This document shows, piece by piece, positions 44,117 through 53,344 of a stretch of 55,565 bases of DNA. The stretch is from Desulfuromonas sp. (GTDB taxonomy: Bacteria; Desulfobacterota; Desulfuromonadia; Desulfuromonadales; BM501). The translations under genes were made by a program, and so were the position numbers. A model generated the notes under the pieces. That model saw nothing but the letters and a program-made list of their open reading frames with translations. It was not told the origin of the DNA and ran no database searches. Each line of letters begins with the position of its first letter. Position 1 is the first letter of the stretch. The DNA lies in the NCBI RefSeq assembly GCF_002868845.1, contig NZ_PKUB01000013.1, forward strand, positions 43,537 to 99,101, in the 5' to 3' direction.

Positions 44117-46306
44117 ATGCCCATCTCGCCCGCCGATATTCTCAAAATCCTCGAAAAGGGTGCCCGACGGCCCCTCACCGCCCGGGAAATCCTCGGCCAC
44201 CTCGAACTGCCCCGCGGCGAGCGGCAGGAAGCCGTTCGCCTTTTGGATGAGCTGGCCCGCGAAGGGGTCCTGGTCAGCCTGAAGGGGGGGCGCTTTTCCC
44301 TGCCCCGAAAGGTCAACCTGGTGACCGGTCCGCTTTCGGTCCACCCCGAGGGTTACGGATTCGTCTCCCCCGGCGACACCCGCGAGGGGGACGTCTTTAT
44401 CCCGGGCCGCTTTCTCGGCGAGGCCATGCACGGCGACCGGGTGGTGGCAAGGGTCGAGCCCGGCCGCCTTAAGGGCAAGTCCGAGGGGCGCATCATCCGG
44501 GTCCTGGAGAGAGCCCACCAGACGGTGGTGGGTCGTTTCGAGAGCGGCGACCGCTTCGGATACGTCGTCCCTGCCGACCCCCGCCTGCATCGGGACATTT
44601 TCATCCCCCCGGCCTCCACGGGAGAGGCTCGTCCGGGCCAGGTGGTGGTGGTTCGCCTCGACAGCTTCCCCGGGAAAAACCGCAACCCCGAGGGGACTGT
44701 GGTCGAGGTGCTCGGTGATGCCGGTGACCCTGCGGTCGAGATCCTGACGATCGTCCACAAATTCAGCCTCCCCCACACCTTTCCCTCCGAAGTCGAAGGG
44801 GAACTGCCCGGCGTTCCGAGCCAGGTGAGCCCTTCGGACTACTCGGGGCGGGAGGACCTGCGCGACCTCGTGACGGTGACCATCGACGGGGAGAGCGCCC
44901 GGGATTTTGACGACGCTGTGGCCGTCCGCCGTGAGACGGGCGGGCGGATCCGGCTCTGGGTCTCCATCGCCGACGTGGGGCATTATGTCCCGGAGGGGAG
45001 CGCTATCGACCGGGAGGCCCTTGAACGCGGGACGAGCGTCTACTTTCCCGGCCGCTGCATTCCCATGCTACCCGAGAAGCTCAGCAACGGCATCTGCTCT
45101 TTGAACCCCGGGGTGGAGCGCCTCGCCATGACCGCCGAAATTGTCTTCGACGAGGAGGGGAACCGTCTGGAGAGCCGTTTCTACCCCTCGCTGATCCGCA
45201 GCGATGCCCGCCTGACTTATACCGAGGTACGGGACATGGTGGTCGCGGAGGAGGCCCGGGTCATCGAAGCCTATTCGGGGATTTACCCCCACCTGCTGGT
45301 GATGAAGGATCTGGCGTGGAGGCTGATGGAGATGCGGCGACGGCGAGGCAGTCTCGATTTCGACCTTCCTGCGGCCGAGGTGGTTCTCGACCTGCGCGGC
45401 CGTCTCGAGGACATTATCCGCTCTGAGCGGAACCTCGCCCACCGCATGGTCGAGGAGTTCATGCTGGCGGCCAACGAAGCCGTCGCCACTTTCCTCTTCG
45501 GTCGGGGAGTGCCCCTGTTGTACCGGATTCACGAAGCGCCCGACCTAGAAAAGATGCAGGCCTTTCAGGAGTTCGCCGCTCACTTTAATTACGGCATGGT
45601 CCTTGGCAGGGAGGGGGTGGCCTCGCGGCAGTTGCAGAAGCTCCTCCACGAGGCGGAGGGCCGCCCCGAGGAACGGATGCTCAACCAGGTTTTGCTGCGC
45701 AGCATGAAACAGGCCCGTTACGATCCCGACAACGTGGGGCATTTCGGCCTGGCGGCGGAGCTCTACTGCCACTTCACGTCACCGATTCGCCGTTATCCGG
45801 ACCTTGTGGTGCATCGGGTCCTGCGCGCGGTCCTTCAGCAAGGGGGTATGAAGCCGGGACGGCGGGCACAGCTCCAGAGGAGCCTGCCGGGAACCGGGGA
45901 GGTCACCTCGCAGCGGGAGCGCAGGGCCATGGAGGCGGAGAGGGAGATCGTCGATCTGAAGAAATGCCAGCACATGGCGACCCGGGTCGGGGAGGTTTTC
46001 GACGGCCATATCTCGGGGGTCACGCCCTTCGGCTGTTTTGTCGAACTCGATGACGTTTTCGTGGAAGGGTTGTTGCATGTCTCGAGCCTGGGTGACGACT
46101 TCTACCACTACGAGGAAGAGCTGCACCGCCTGATCGGGGAACACCGGCGGCGGGTGTTTCAGATCGGCGGCGCTGTGCGGGTGCAGGTGGCCAGGGTCGA
46201 CTTGGAGCGTCGACAGATCGATTTCTCCCTCGAAGAAGAAGGGGATCCGCTCAGGCGAAGAAAAAAGATGAAAAACCGCCCAAAGAAGGCCGTAAAGCGG
46301 GTATAA
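44117..46306 (+). CDS. rnr: Ribonuclease R
   Basis: The 729-residue 3'-5' exoribonuclease degrades structured RNA. The domains in order are: a winged-helix N-terminus (residues about 1-65), two cold-shock domains (about 75-235, including HPEGYGFVSPGDTREGDVFIP), the RNB catalytic domain (about 255-585) with the metal-binding ARDFDDAVAV and the IADVGHYV and FTSPIRRYPDL motifs, and an S1 domain (about 630-710: DGHISGVTPFGCFVELDDVFVEGL). A Lys/Arg-rich tail ends the protein (RRRKKMKNRPKKAVKRV). The length is usual for the family. It starts a likely operon with ribF, 50 bases downstream. GGAAAGG precedes the ATG. Confidence 0.96.
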   Translation: MPISPADILKILEKGARRPLTAREILGHLELPRGERQEAVRLLDELAREGVLVSLKGGRFSLPRKVNLVTGPLSVHPEGYGFVSPGDTREGDVFIPGRFLGEAMHGDRVVARVEPGRLKGKSEGRIIRVLERAHQTVVGRFESGDRFGYVVPADPRLHRDIFIPPASTGEARPGQVVVVRLDSFPGKNRNPEGTVVEVLGDAGDPAVEILTIVHKFSLPHTFPSEVEGELPGVPSQVSPSDYSGREDLRDLVTVTIDGESARDFDDAVAVRRETGGRIRLWVSIADVGHYVPEGSAIDREALERGTSVYFPGRCIPMLPEKLSNGICSLNPGVERLAMTAEIVFDEEGNRLESRFYPSLIRSDARLTYTEVRDMVVAEEARVIEAYSGIYPHLLVMKDLAWRLMEMRRRRGSLDFDLPAAEVVLDLRGRLEDIIRSERNLAHRMVEEFMLAANEAVATFLFGRGVPLLYRIHEAPDLEKMQAFQEFAAHFNYGMVLGREGVASRQLQKLLHEAEGRPEERMLNQVLLRSMKQARYDPDNVGHFGLAAELYCHFTSPIRRYPDLVVHRVLRAVLQQGGMKPGRRAQLQRSLPGTGEVTSQRERRAMEAEREIVDLKKCQHMATRVGEVFDGHISGVTPFGCFVELDDVFVEGLLHVSSLGDDFYHYEEELHRLIGEHRRRVFQIGGAVRVQVARVDLERRQIDFSLEEEGDPLRRRKKMKNRPKKAVKRV

Positions 46307-46356
46307 TGAGCCCCGCCATAGCGGACAACGCATTCTTCGACACCAATTGAGTCGCC

Positions 46357-47337
46357 ATGAGAGTTTTCAGGGACCTTGACCAGTTGACCACCCCCCTGCC
46401 GAATGCAGTGGTGACCATCGGCAATTTCGACGGCGTTCATCTCGGGCACCGGGAGATTTTCCGCCTCGTGGTCGATCGGGCCAGGGCCATGGGCGGGGCT
46501 TCGGTGGTGTACACCTTCGTTCCGCACCCTCTCAAGGTCCTTGCTCCGGAACGTGCGCCGCGCCTGATCAACACCCTTGAGGAGAAGGAGCGGCTTATCG
46601 GCGCCTCCTGTATCGATGTGCTGGTCTGCGCTCCTTTTACCCGCGAGGTGGCGGCCCTGACCGCAGACCAGTTCGTCGAGGATGTCCTTTTGCGCAAGCT
46701 CGGCGTCCGGCACCTCATCGTCGGCTCCGATTACGCCTTCGGCCGTGGGCGGGAGGGGGACGTCGATTTTCTGCGCCGCGCCGGAAAGCGCCACGGGTTT
46801 GCCGTGGAAGCCCTGGCGCCCATCGCCAGGAGCGGCGAGGCCCTAAGCTCCACCCGCATTCGGGAGATCATCGCCGCCGGCGACGTCGCCGGGGTCGTCG
46901 GCCCGCTCGGGCGTCACTTCACCCTGGAGGGGGAGGTGGTCCATGGGGCCAGGCGTGGCAAAGGGCTCGGTTTCCCCACTGCCAACCTGCGCACGGACAA
47001 GGAGCTTCTGCCCTGTCCCGGTGTCTACGCCGTCAAGCTCAAGAGGGGGACGCAGGTCCTCGACGGGGTGGTCAACATCGGCTACAACCCCACCTTCGGG
47101 GCGGGCGAGATGTCGATCGAGGTGCATATCTTCGATTTCGGGGCGGAGATCTACGGGGAGAAGCTGCGGATCTATTTCATGGAGCGTTTGCGGGACGAGA
47201 GGCGCTTCCTGTCCCCGGAGGACCTTGTCGCGGCGATCGGGGAGGATGTGCGGCGGGCCCGAAACATCCTGGCCCGGGCGCGCATCGTGGAATTCCGGGA
47301 GTATCTCGACTGCGGAGTGGAGAGCCCGCCCCTGTGA
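46357..47337 (+). CDS. ribF: Bifunctional riboflavin kinase / FAD synthetase
   Basis: The 326-residue enzyme makes FMN and then FAD. The N-terminal FAD synthetase domain (residues about 15-185) has the nucleotidyltransferase motif TIGNFDGVHLGHREI and the SSTRIREII motif. The C-terminal riboflavin kinase domain (about 190-315) has GKGLGFPTANL, PGVYAV and NIGYNPTFG. The length matches standard bacterial RibF. It sits between rnr and the pil operon; a fresh promoter begins beyond its end. Confidence 0.96.
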   Translation: MRVFRDLDQLTTPLPNAVVTIGNFDGVHLGHREIFRLVVDRARAMGGASVVYTFVPHPLKVLAPERAPRLINTLEEKERLIGASCIDVLVCAPFTREVAALTADQFVEDVLLRKLGVRHLIVGSDYAFGRGREGDVDFLRRAGKRHGFAVEALAPIARSGEALSSTRIREIIAAGDVAGVVGPLGRHFTLEGEVVHGARRGKGLGFPTANLRTDKELLPCPGVYAVKLKRGTQVLDGVVNIGYNPTFGAGEMSIEVHIFDFGAEIYGEKLRIYFMERLRDERRFLSPEDLVAAIGEDVRRARNILARARIVEFREYLDCGVESPPL

Positions 47338-47387
47338 AGCGACCCGCACGGCGGGATGGCCGGAGGATGAGGACCGATGCGCCTTGC

Positions 47388-47415
47388 TTGACAGTTTAAT
47401 GATCCTTTATATAAG
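47388..47415 (+). promoter_or_regulatory. Sigma-70 promoter of the pilB operon
   Basis: A perfect TTGACA at 47388-47393, a 16-base spacer and TATAAG at 47410-47415 in an AT-rich patch, about 45 bases before pilB. TATATA two bases earlier is an alternative -10. Confidence 0.65.
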
Positions 47416-47459
47416 ATGCCTCGCATAAATATAAACAGCAACCGGAGTGTGCCCCTTAT

Positions 47460-49160
47460 ATGACCGCCGACCGACTCGGAGAACTGCTCGTTCGCAACAA
47501 CCTGATCAAGGAGGAGCACCTCTCCAAGGCCCTTGCCGAGCAGAAGGCCACCGGCGGACGGCTCGGTGCGAGCCTGATCAAGCTGGGATTCATCGACGAG
47601 GAGGAGCTTGCCACCTTTCTCTCCCGGCAGTATGGCGTCCCGTCCATAAATCTTGCCGAATTCGAGATCGACCCCACCGTTATCCGCCTCGTTCCCGCCG
47701 AGGTGACCCAGAAATACCAGGTCGTCCCCATCAACAGGGCCGGCTCGACCCTCATCGTCGCAATGAGCGACCCCTCCAACATCTTCGCCATCGACGACAT
47801 CAAGTTCATGACGGGGTACAACGTCGAAGTGGTGGTCGCCCCGGAAACGGGCATCAAGCAGACCATCGACAAGTACTACGACCAGAGCGCCAGCCTGGCC
47901 GATGTCATGCACGACCTGGAGGACGTCGACCTCGAAGTGGTCGAGGAAGGGGATGACGTCGATGTTCTCGAACTCGCCAAGGCGAGCGAGGACGCCCCGG
48001 TCGTCAAGCTGGTCAACCTGATCCTCACCGACGCCATCAAGAAGGGCGCATCCGACATTCACATCGAGCCCTACGAGAAGTCGTTCCGGGTCCGCTACCG
48101 CATCGACGGGATGCTCTACGAGGTGATGCAGCCTCCCTTCAAGTTCAAGAACGCCATCACTTCCCGCATCAAGATCATGTCCGAGATGGACATCGCCGAG
48201 AGGCGCCTGCCCCAGGACGGGCGCATCAAGATCAAGCTGCCCGGCGGCAAGGACATGGATTACCGGGTCAACTGCCTGCCGACCCTTTTCGGGGAGAAGG
48301 TCTGCCTGCGGCTTCTGGACAAGGGCAACCTGCAGCTCGACATGACCAAGCTGGGCTACGAGGAGCAGGCCCTGCAGTGGTTCCAGAAGGAGATTCACAA
48401 GCCCTTCGGCATGGTCCTGGTTACCGGCCCCACCGGGTCGGGCAAGACGGTCTCCCTCTACTCGGCCCTGTCCGAGCTGAACAAGGTCTCCGAGAACATC
48501 TCCACGGCCGAGGACCCCGTCGAGTTCAACTTCGCCGGCATCAACCAGGTCCAGATGCACGAGGAGATCGGCCTCAATTTCGCCGCCGCCCTGCGGGCTT
48601 TTCTCCGCCAGGACCCGGACATTATCATGATCGGCGAGATTCGCGACTTCGAAACCGCCGAGATCGGGGTCAAGGCGGCCCTGACCGGGCACATGGTCCT
48701 CTCCACACTGCATACCAACGACGCCCCCAGCACCATAAACCGTCTTCTCAATATGGGGGTCGAGCCCTTCCTGGTCGCTTCGGCGGTCAACCTGATCACC
48801 GCCCAGCGGCTCGCCCGCCGCGTCTGCTCCGAGTGCAAGGTGGTGGATGAGATTCCCCAGCAGGCCCTTATCGACGCAGGCGTTCCCGCCGACGAGGTCG
48901 ACGAGCTCGTCTGTTACAAAGGGGAGGGGTGTTCGATCTGCAGCAATACCGGGCACAAGGGCCGGGTCGGCATCTACCAGGTCATGCCGATGTTCGAGGA
49001 ACTCCGGGAGATGGTCCTGGCCGGGGCCAACACCGCCGAAATCAAGCGGGAGTCGATGCGCCTCGGGGTGAAGACCATGCGCCAGTCGGCGCTGTCCAAA
49101 CTTCGAGAGGGGGTCGTCTCCTTCGAAGAGGTCCTCCGCAGCACGATTGCCGACGAATAG
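47460..49160 (+). CDS. pilB: Type IV pilus extension ATPase PilB
   Basis: The 566-residue hexameric motor powers pilin polymerisation. Residues 1-150 form the MshEN-type N-terminal domain (LGELLVRNNLIKEEHLSKAL). The ATPase core has the Asp box (SDIHIEPYE), Walker A GPTGSGKT at 323-330, Walker B DIIMIGEIRD near 387, and the His box GHMVLSTLHTNDAP. A four-Cys zinc site follows (VCSEC near 456 and CSIC near 493, with Cys in the VCYKGEGC segment). The ATG at 47460 has only a distant GGAG, so translation may be modest. It heads the pilB-pilT-pilC-pilS-pilR run, the Geobacter order. Confidence 0.97.
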   Translation: MTADRLGELLVRNNLIKEEHLSKALAEQKATGGRLGASLIKLGFIDEEELATFLSRQYGVPSINLAEFEIDPTVIRLVPAEVTQKYQVVPINRAGSTLIVAMSDPSNIFAIDDIKFMTGYNVEVVVAPETGIKQTIDKYYDQSASLADVMHDLEDVDLEVVEEGDDVDVLELAKASEDAPVVKLVNLILTDAIKKGASDIHIEPYEKSFRVRYRIDGMLYEVMQPPFKFKNAITSRIKIMSEMDIAERRLPQDGRIKIKLPGGKDMDYRVNCLPTLFGEKVCLRLLDKGNLQLDMTKLGYEEQALQWFQKEIHKPFGMVLVTGPTGSGKTVSLYSALSELNKVSENISTAEDPVEFNFAGINQVQMHEEIGLNFAAALRAFLRQDPDIIMIGEIRDFETAEIGVKAALTGHMVLSTLHTNDAPSTINRLLNMGVEPFLVASAVNLITAQRLARRVCSECKVVDEIPQQALIDAGVPADEVDELVCYKGEGCSICSNTGHKGRVGIYQVMPMFEELREMVLAGANTAEIKRESMRLGVKTMRQSALSKLREGVVSFEEVLRSTIADE

Positions 49161-49226
49161 CAAAGAGCCTCCGACCCTTCACGATCCGAAAACCAGCGGT
49201 TTATTATCATACGGGGATAGACACTC

Positions 49227-50339
49227 ATGACCGGAATGCAGGACTTTCTCAAGGCGATGGTCGACCAGGGGGCTTCGGACCTTCACATTACCAGCGGCAG
49301 CCCTCCCCAGGTGCGCATCGATGGGCAGATGGTCCCCCTGAAACTGCCCCCGTTCAGCCCGACGGACACCAAGAGGCTGTGTTACAGCATCCTCACCGAT
49401 GCCCAGAAGCGCAAATTCGAGGAGGAGAACGAGCTCGATATCTCCTTCGGCGTCAAGGGGATGGCCCGTTTTCGAGGCAACATCTACATGCAGCGTGGGG
49501 CGGTGGCGGGTGCCTTCCGGCTGATTCCCTTTTCCTTCCGCTCCTTCGAAGAGCTCGGTCTGCCCATGACCGTGAGGAACCTCGCCCGCAAGCCCCGCGG
49601 ACTGGTTCTGGTCACCGGCCCCACCGGCAGCGGAAAGTCGACCACCCTGGCCTCGATCATCGACACCATCAACAGCGAGCGCCACTAGCACATCATCACC
49701 ATCGAAGACCCCATCGAATACCTTCATCCCCACAAGAAATGCCTTATCAACCAGCGCGAAGTGGGGGCCGACACCGCGTCTTTCAAGAAAGCCCTCAAAT
49801 ATATCCTGCGCCAGGACCCCGACGTCGTCCTGCTGGGGGAGCTGCGGGACCTGGAGACCATCGAGGCGGCCCTGACCATCGCCGAGACGGGCCACCTCTG
49901 CTTTGCCACCCTGCACACGAACAACTGCGTTCAGACCATCAACCGCATCGTCGACGTCTTTCCCACCAATCAGCAGACCCAGGTGCGCACCCAGCTCTCC
50001 TTCGTTCTCGAAGGGGTCCTCTCCCAGTCCCTCATCCCCCGCCTTCACGGTCGCGGACGGGTCCTGGCCCTTGAGGTCATGGTGCCCACCACGGCAATCC
50101 GGGCCCTGATCAGGGACGACAAGGTTCACCAGATGTACTCGCAGATGCAGATGGGGCAGGAAAAGCACGGCATGCAGACCATGAACCAGAGCCTCTTCAT
50201 GCTCTACCACAAGAAAATGATCACTCTGGAGGACGCCATCGTCCGCTCCTCGGACATTGACGAGCTGAAGCAGATGATCGCCAACCCCGATGCGGTCCTG
50301 CGGCGCCAGGTGCTGACCGCAGCGCCGGGGAGAAGATAG
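49227..50339 (+). pseudogene. pilT: Type IV pilus retraction ATPase PilT, in-frame TAG
   Basis: PilT depolymerises the pilus to drive retraction and twitching. The full frame is 371 codons, normal for PilT: Asp box SDLHITSGSPPQVRIDG, Walker A GPTGSGKS near 131-138, Walker B DVVLLGELRDLETIEAA, His box GHLCFATLHTN, and the PilT-specific C-terminal AIRALIRDDK. An in-frame TAG at 49686-49688 ends translation after 153 codons, just before HIITIEDPIEYLHPHKKC, which continues in the same frame. The first fragment has Walker A but lacks Walker B and the hexamer interface, so it should be inactive. One base change from GAG or CAG explains it. Neighbours pilB and pilC are intact. Either the strain lacks this retraction motor or the base is a sequence error. 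Confidence 0.92.
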
Positions 50340-50414
50340 GCGGACCGGGAGGGGAAGGCGCCGCCGCCGGCGACGCTCCGGGCCGATTGACGCAAAGGGA
50401 AGGGAAGATCGACC

Positions 50415-51632
50415 ATGGCCAAGTATTCGTGGGAAGGCAAGACCCGCTCCGGGGAAGTGCAGAAGGGGGAGGTTGAGGCGCCGAACGAGGCGGTTGTCAC
50501 CGCCACCCTGCGCCGGCAGGGCATCATGCCCTCCAAGATCAAGGAGCGGGGCAAGGGGCTGGACGTTGAAATCAAGATCCCCGGCTTCAAGCCCAAGGTC
50601 TCCACCAAGGACCTGGTGGTCTTCACCCGGCAGTTCGCCACCATGATCGACGCCGGTCTGCCCCTCGTCCAGTGCCTCGATATCCTCGGCCGCCAGCAGG
50701 ACAACAAGACCTTCAAGGACATCCTGATCGACGTCAAGGAGAGCGTCGAGTCGGGCTCCACCTTCGCCGATGCCCTGAAGAAGCACCCCAAGCCCTTCGA
50801 CGAGCTTTACGTCAACCTCGTTGCGGCCGGCGAGGTCGGCGGCATCCTCGACACCATTCTCAACCGCCTTGCCGCCTACATCGAAAAGGCGCTCAAACTG
50901 AGAAAGCAGGTCAAGAGCGCCATGACCTACCCGGGCACCATCGTCGGCATCGCCCTCGTCGTGGTCTCGGTCATTCTGATATTCGTCATCCCCGCCTTCG
51001 AGAAGATGTTCGCCGACTTCGGAGGCAGCCTGCCGGCGCCGACCCAGGTCGTGATCAACATTAGCAACTTCGTTCAGGACTACATCCTGGTCATTATCGG
51101 CAGCATCATGCTCTTCATCTACACCTTCAAGCGGATTTACCGCACCGAGAAGGGGCGGGCGAAAATCGACAACATGGCTCTGAAGCTTCCGATCTTCGGC
51201 GTCCTGATCCGCAAAGTCGCCGTGGCCAAGTTCACCCGGACCCTCGGAACGATGATTTCCAGCGGGGTGCCGATCCTCGACGGCCTCGGCATCGTCGCCA
51301 AAACGGCCGGCAACAAGACCGTGGAAAAGGCCATCTACAACGTCAAGCAGAGCATCAGCGAGGGCAAGACCATCGCCGAACCGCTGGAGAAGTCGGGGGT
51401 CTTTCCGTCCATGGTGTGCCAGATGATCGCCGTTGGCGAACAGTCAGGGGCCATCGACACCATGCTCAACAAGATCGCCGACTTCTACGATGACGAGGTC
51501 GACGACGCCGTGGGCAACCTCACGGCGATGATGGAACCTCTGCTCATGCTCTTTCTCGGGACGACCGTCGGCGGCCTGGTCATTGCCATGTACCTGCCGA
51601 TCTTCAAGCTGGCCGGCACCGTCGGGGGATGA
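50415..51632 (+). CDS. pilC: Type IV pilus inner-membrane platform protein PilC
   Basis: The 405-residue GspF-family protein is the inner-membrane base on which PilB and PilT act. It has two homologous cytoplasmic helical domains (residues about 70-170 and 275-375; FTRQFATMIDAGLPLVQCLDIL and FTRTLGTMISSGVPILDGL are the matching starts), each followed by membrane segments (about 175-200, 210-235 and 380-400). AGGGAAGATC precedes the ATG. Its stop overlaps the pilS start (ATGA). Confidence 0.97.
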   Translation: MAKYSWEGKTRSGEVQKGEVEAPNEAVVTATLRRQGIMPSKIKERGKGLDVEIKIPGFKPKVSTKDLVVFTRQFATMIDAGLPLVQCLDILGRQQDNKTFKDILIDVKESVESGSTFADALKKHPKPFDELYVNLVAAGEVGGILDTILNRLAAYIEKALKLRKQVKSAMTYPGTIVGIALVVVSVILIFVIPAFEKMFADFGGSLPAPTQVVINISNFVQDYILVIIGSIMLFIYTFKRIYRTEKGRAKIDNMALKLPIFGVLIRKVAVAKFTRTLGTMISSGVPILDGLGIVAKTAGNKTVEKAIYNVKQSISEGKTIAEPLEKSGVFPSMVCQMIAVGEQSGAIDTMLNKIADFYDDEVDDAVGNLTAMMEPLLMLFLGTTVGGLVIAMYLPIFKLAGTVGG

Positions 51633-53281
51633 TACGCCGGGCCGTGGCAGGCGAGACGGAAAACCGAAGGGAGGGTGGAGCTTCCCGCAGACAGCTGACC
51701 TGGTACCTTTTCTTCCGGGTTCTCTTCATCATCCTGTTTCTCACCGGGACCATCATCTACCAGCTTCACAGCGGTCTTGACCGGCCGCACCCGGCCCTGC
51801 CTTATCTCTACCTGCTTGCCGGACTCTCCTGCCTGCACGCCCTGATGTCGGCCATCATGTTGCGCGCGGTGCGCGGCCTGAGGGTCTTCACCCAGGCCCA
51901 GATCGCCTGGGACCTTCTCTTCGCTACGGGCCTCATCTACGTCACCGGCGGCATCGACAGCCTCTTCTCCCTGCTCTACCTCATTATTATTATCAGCGGC
52001 GGCATATTCATGACCCGGCGGGAGGTTTTTTTCGCCGCATCCGCTTCGTCCATCCTCTACGGCAGCCTTCTGGACCTTCAATACTACGGCTACCTCCCCC
52101 AGCTCGGGGGCCTGGCTTTTCCTCAACAAGTCAGTGAAAGCGACGTCTTTTACGCCGTTTTCGTCAACGTCCTGGGCTTCTTCTTTACCGCACTGCTGAC
52201 CGGGATGCTGGTCGATCGGCTGCGTCGGAGCGAGCAGGCCCTGGAGAGGCGCACCGTCGACTTCGGGGAACTGGAGGAACTCAACCGGACCATCCTGGCC
52301 AGCATCGGCAGCGGCCTGATGATCGTCAACCCCCGGGGGCGCGTCCGCTCCTTCAACGCAGCGGCGAGCCGGATCACCGGCTACACCCTGCAGGAGGTCT
52401 ACGACCGGAAGGTCCGGGAGCTTTTCCCCGGGATGGGCGTCTACGACGGCGGACTGTTACCGGTCAGCCGGGCCGAGGTGAGGGTGAAGGACAAGCACGG
52501 GGGGCTGCGCACCCTGGGCTACGCCGCCTCGATGGTCAAGGACCCGCAGGAGCAAAACCTCGGGCTCCTCGTCACCTTCCAGGATCTGACCCACCTGAAG
52601 GCGATGGAGGGTCAGCTCAAAAGGGCTGACCGCCTCGCCGCCGTCGGCCAGCTCGCCTCGGGGATGGCCCACGAGATCCGCAACCCCCTGGCCTCCATCA
52701 GCGGTTCGGTTCAGCTCCTGATGGAGGACCGGAACGTCAGCGAGGAGAACCGCCGGCTCATGGAGATTGTGGTACGGGAGGCCGACCGGCTCGGTAACCT
52801 GCTGACAGACTTCCTGGTCTACGCACGCCCCAACCCGCCGGAGCTTGTCGAGGAGGACGTTTCCGCCCTTCTGGACGATCTGGTCGAGATGGTCAATGCC
52901 GACGCCCGGTTCACTTTCGTCGATTTCAGCAGGGAGTACGCCCCCGGGGGGCGGATGCCGGTAGACCGCAGGCTCTTCCGTCAGGCCCTTCTGAACCTGC
53001 TCATCAACGCCGCCGAGGCCATGGGCGGGCGGGGGAAGGTCCTTCTGGGCCTCGACCCCGACGCCGGAGCGGTCTATGTCGAGGACACCGGTCCCGGCAT
53101 CCCCGCGGAGATCCGGGAGAAGATCTTCGACCCTTTCTTCACCACCAAGGACCGGGGGACCGGTCTGGGGCTCGCCACCGTCTATGCCGTCATCGAGGCC
53201 ATGGGGGGAAGCGTCGAGTTGAGCGAAGGCTCAGCCGGCGGGGCCCGGTTCACCCTCCAGATTCCTCGGGGTGAAAGCTGA
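51629..53281 (+). CDS. pilS: Pilin-gene sensor histidine kinase PilS
   Basis: A 550-residue kinase. About six hydrophobic helices (residues 25-195) form the sensor, which in Pseudomonas senses pilin abundance in the membrane. A PAS domain follows (about 215-330; [20 protein letters not shown]), then HisKA with His348 ([20 protein letters not shown]) and HATPase with [19 protein letters not shown] and [12 protein letters not shown]. It overlaps pilC by four bases. Together with PilR 63 bases downstream it should set pilA expression. Confidence 0.95.
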   Translation: MIRRAVAGETENRREGGASRRQLTWYLFFRVLFIILFLTGTIIYQLHSGLDRPHPALPYLYLLAGLSCLHALMSAIMLRAVRGLRVFTQAQIAWDLLFATGLIYVTGGIDSLFSLLYLIIIISGGIFMTRREVFFAASASSILYGSLLDLQYYGYLPQLGGLAFPQQVSESDVFYAVFVNVLGFFFTALLTGMLVDRLRRSEQALERRTVDFGELEELNRTILASIGSGLMIVNPRGRVRSFNAAASRITGYTLQEVYDRKVRELFPGMGVYDGGLLPVSRAEVRVKDKHGGLRTLGYAASMVKDPQEQNLGLLVTFQDLTHLKAMEGQLKRADRLAAVGQLASGMAHEIRNPLASISGSVQLLMEDRNVSEENRRLMEIVVREADRLGNLLTDFLVYARPNPPELVEEDVSALLDDLVEMVNADARFTFVDFSREYAPGGRMPVDRRLFRQALLNLLINAAEAMGGRGKVLLGLDPDAGAVYVEDTGPGIPAEIREKIFDPFFTTKDRGTGLGLATVYAVIEAMGGSVELSEGSAGGARFTLQIPRGES

Positions 53282-53310
53282 AAAACCGGGCGAACGCTGT
53301 AGACTGGCAT

Positions 53311-53331
53311 CTGAAACCTGAAACCTGAAAG
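53311..53331 (+). repeat. Three tandem copies of a 7-base unit
   Basis: CTGAAAC, CTGAAAC and CTGAAAG follow one another in the short pilS-pilR gap. The function is unknown; this is a simple repeat just before the pilR ribosome-binding region. Confidence 0.6.
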
Positions 53332-53344
53332 CTTAAGTGAAGCG

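Noticed and set aside
47172-49163. A 663-codon frame antisense to pilB
   Set aside because: Shadow frame; PilB motifs on the plus strand are unmistakable.
49686-49688. Pyrrolysine at the in-frame TAG codons (here and at 18916)
   Set aside because: PilT and AguB are not pyrrolysine proteins, and TAG is a common true stop in this window.
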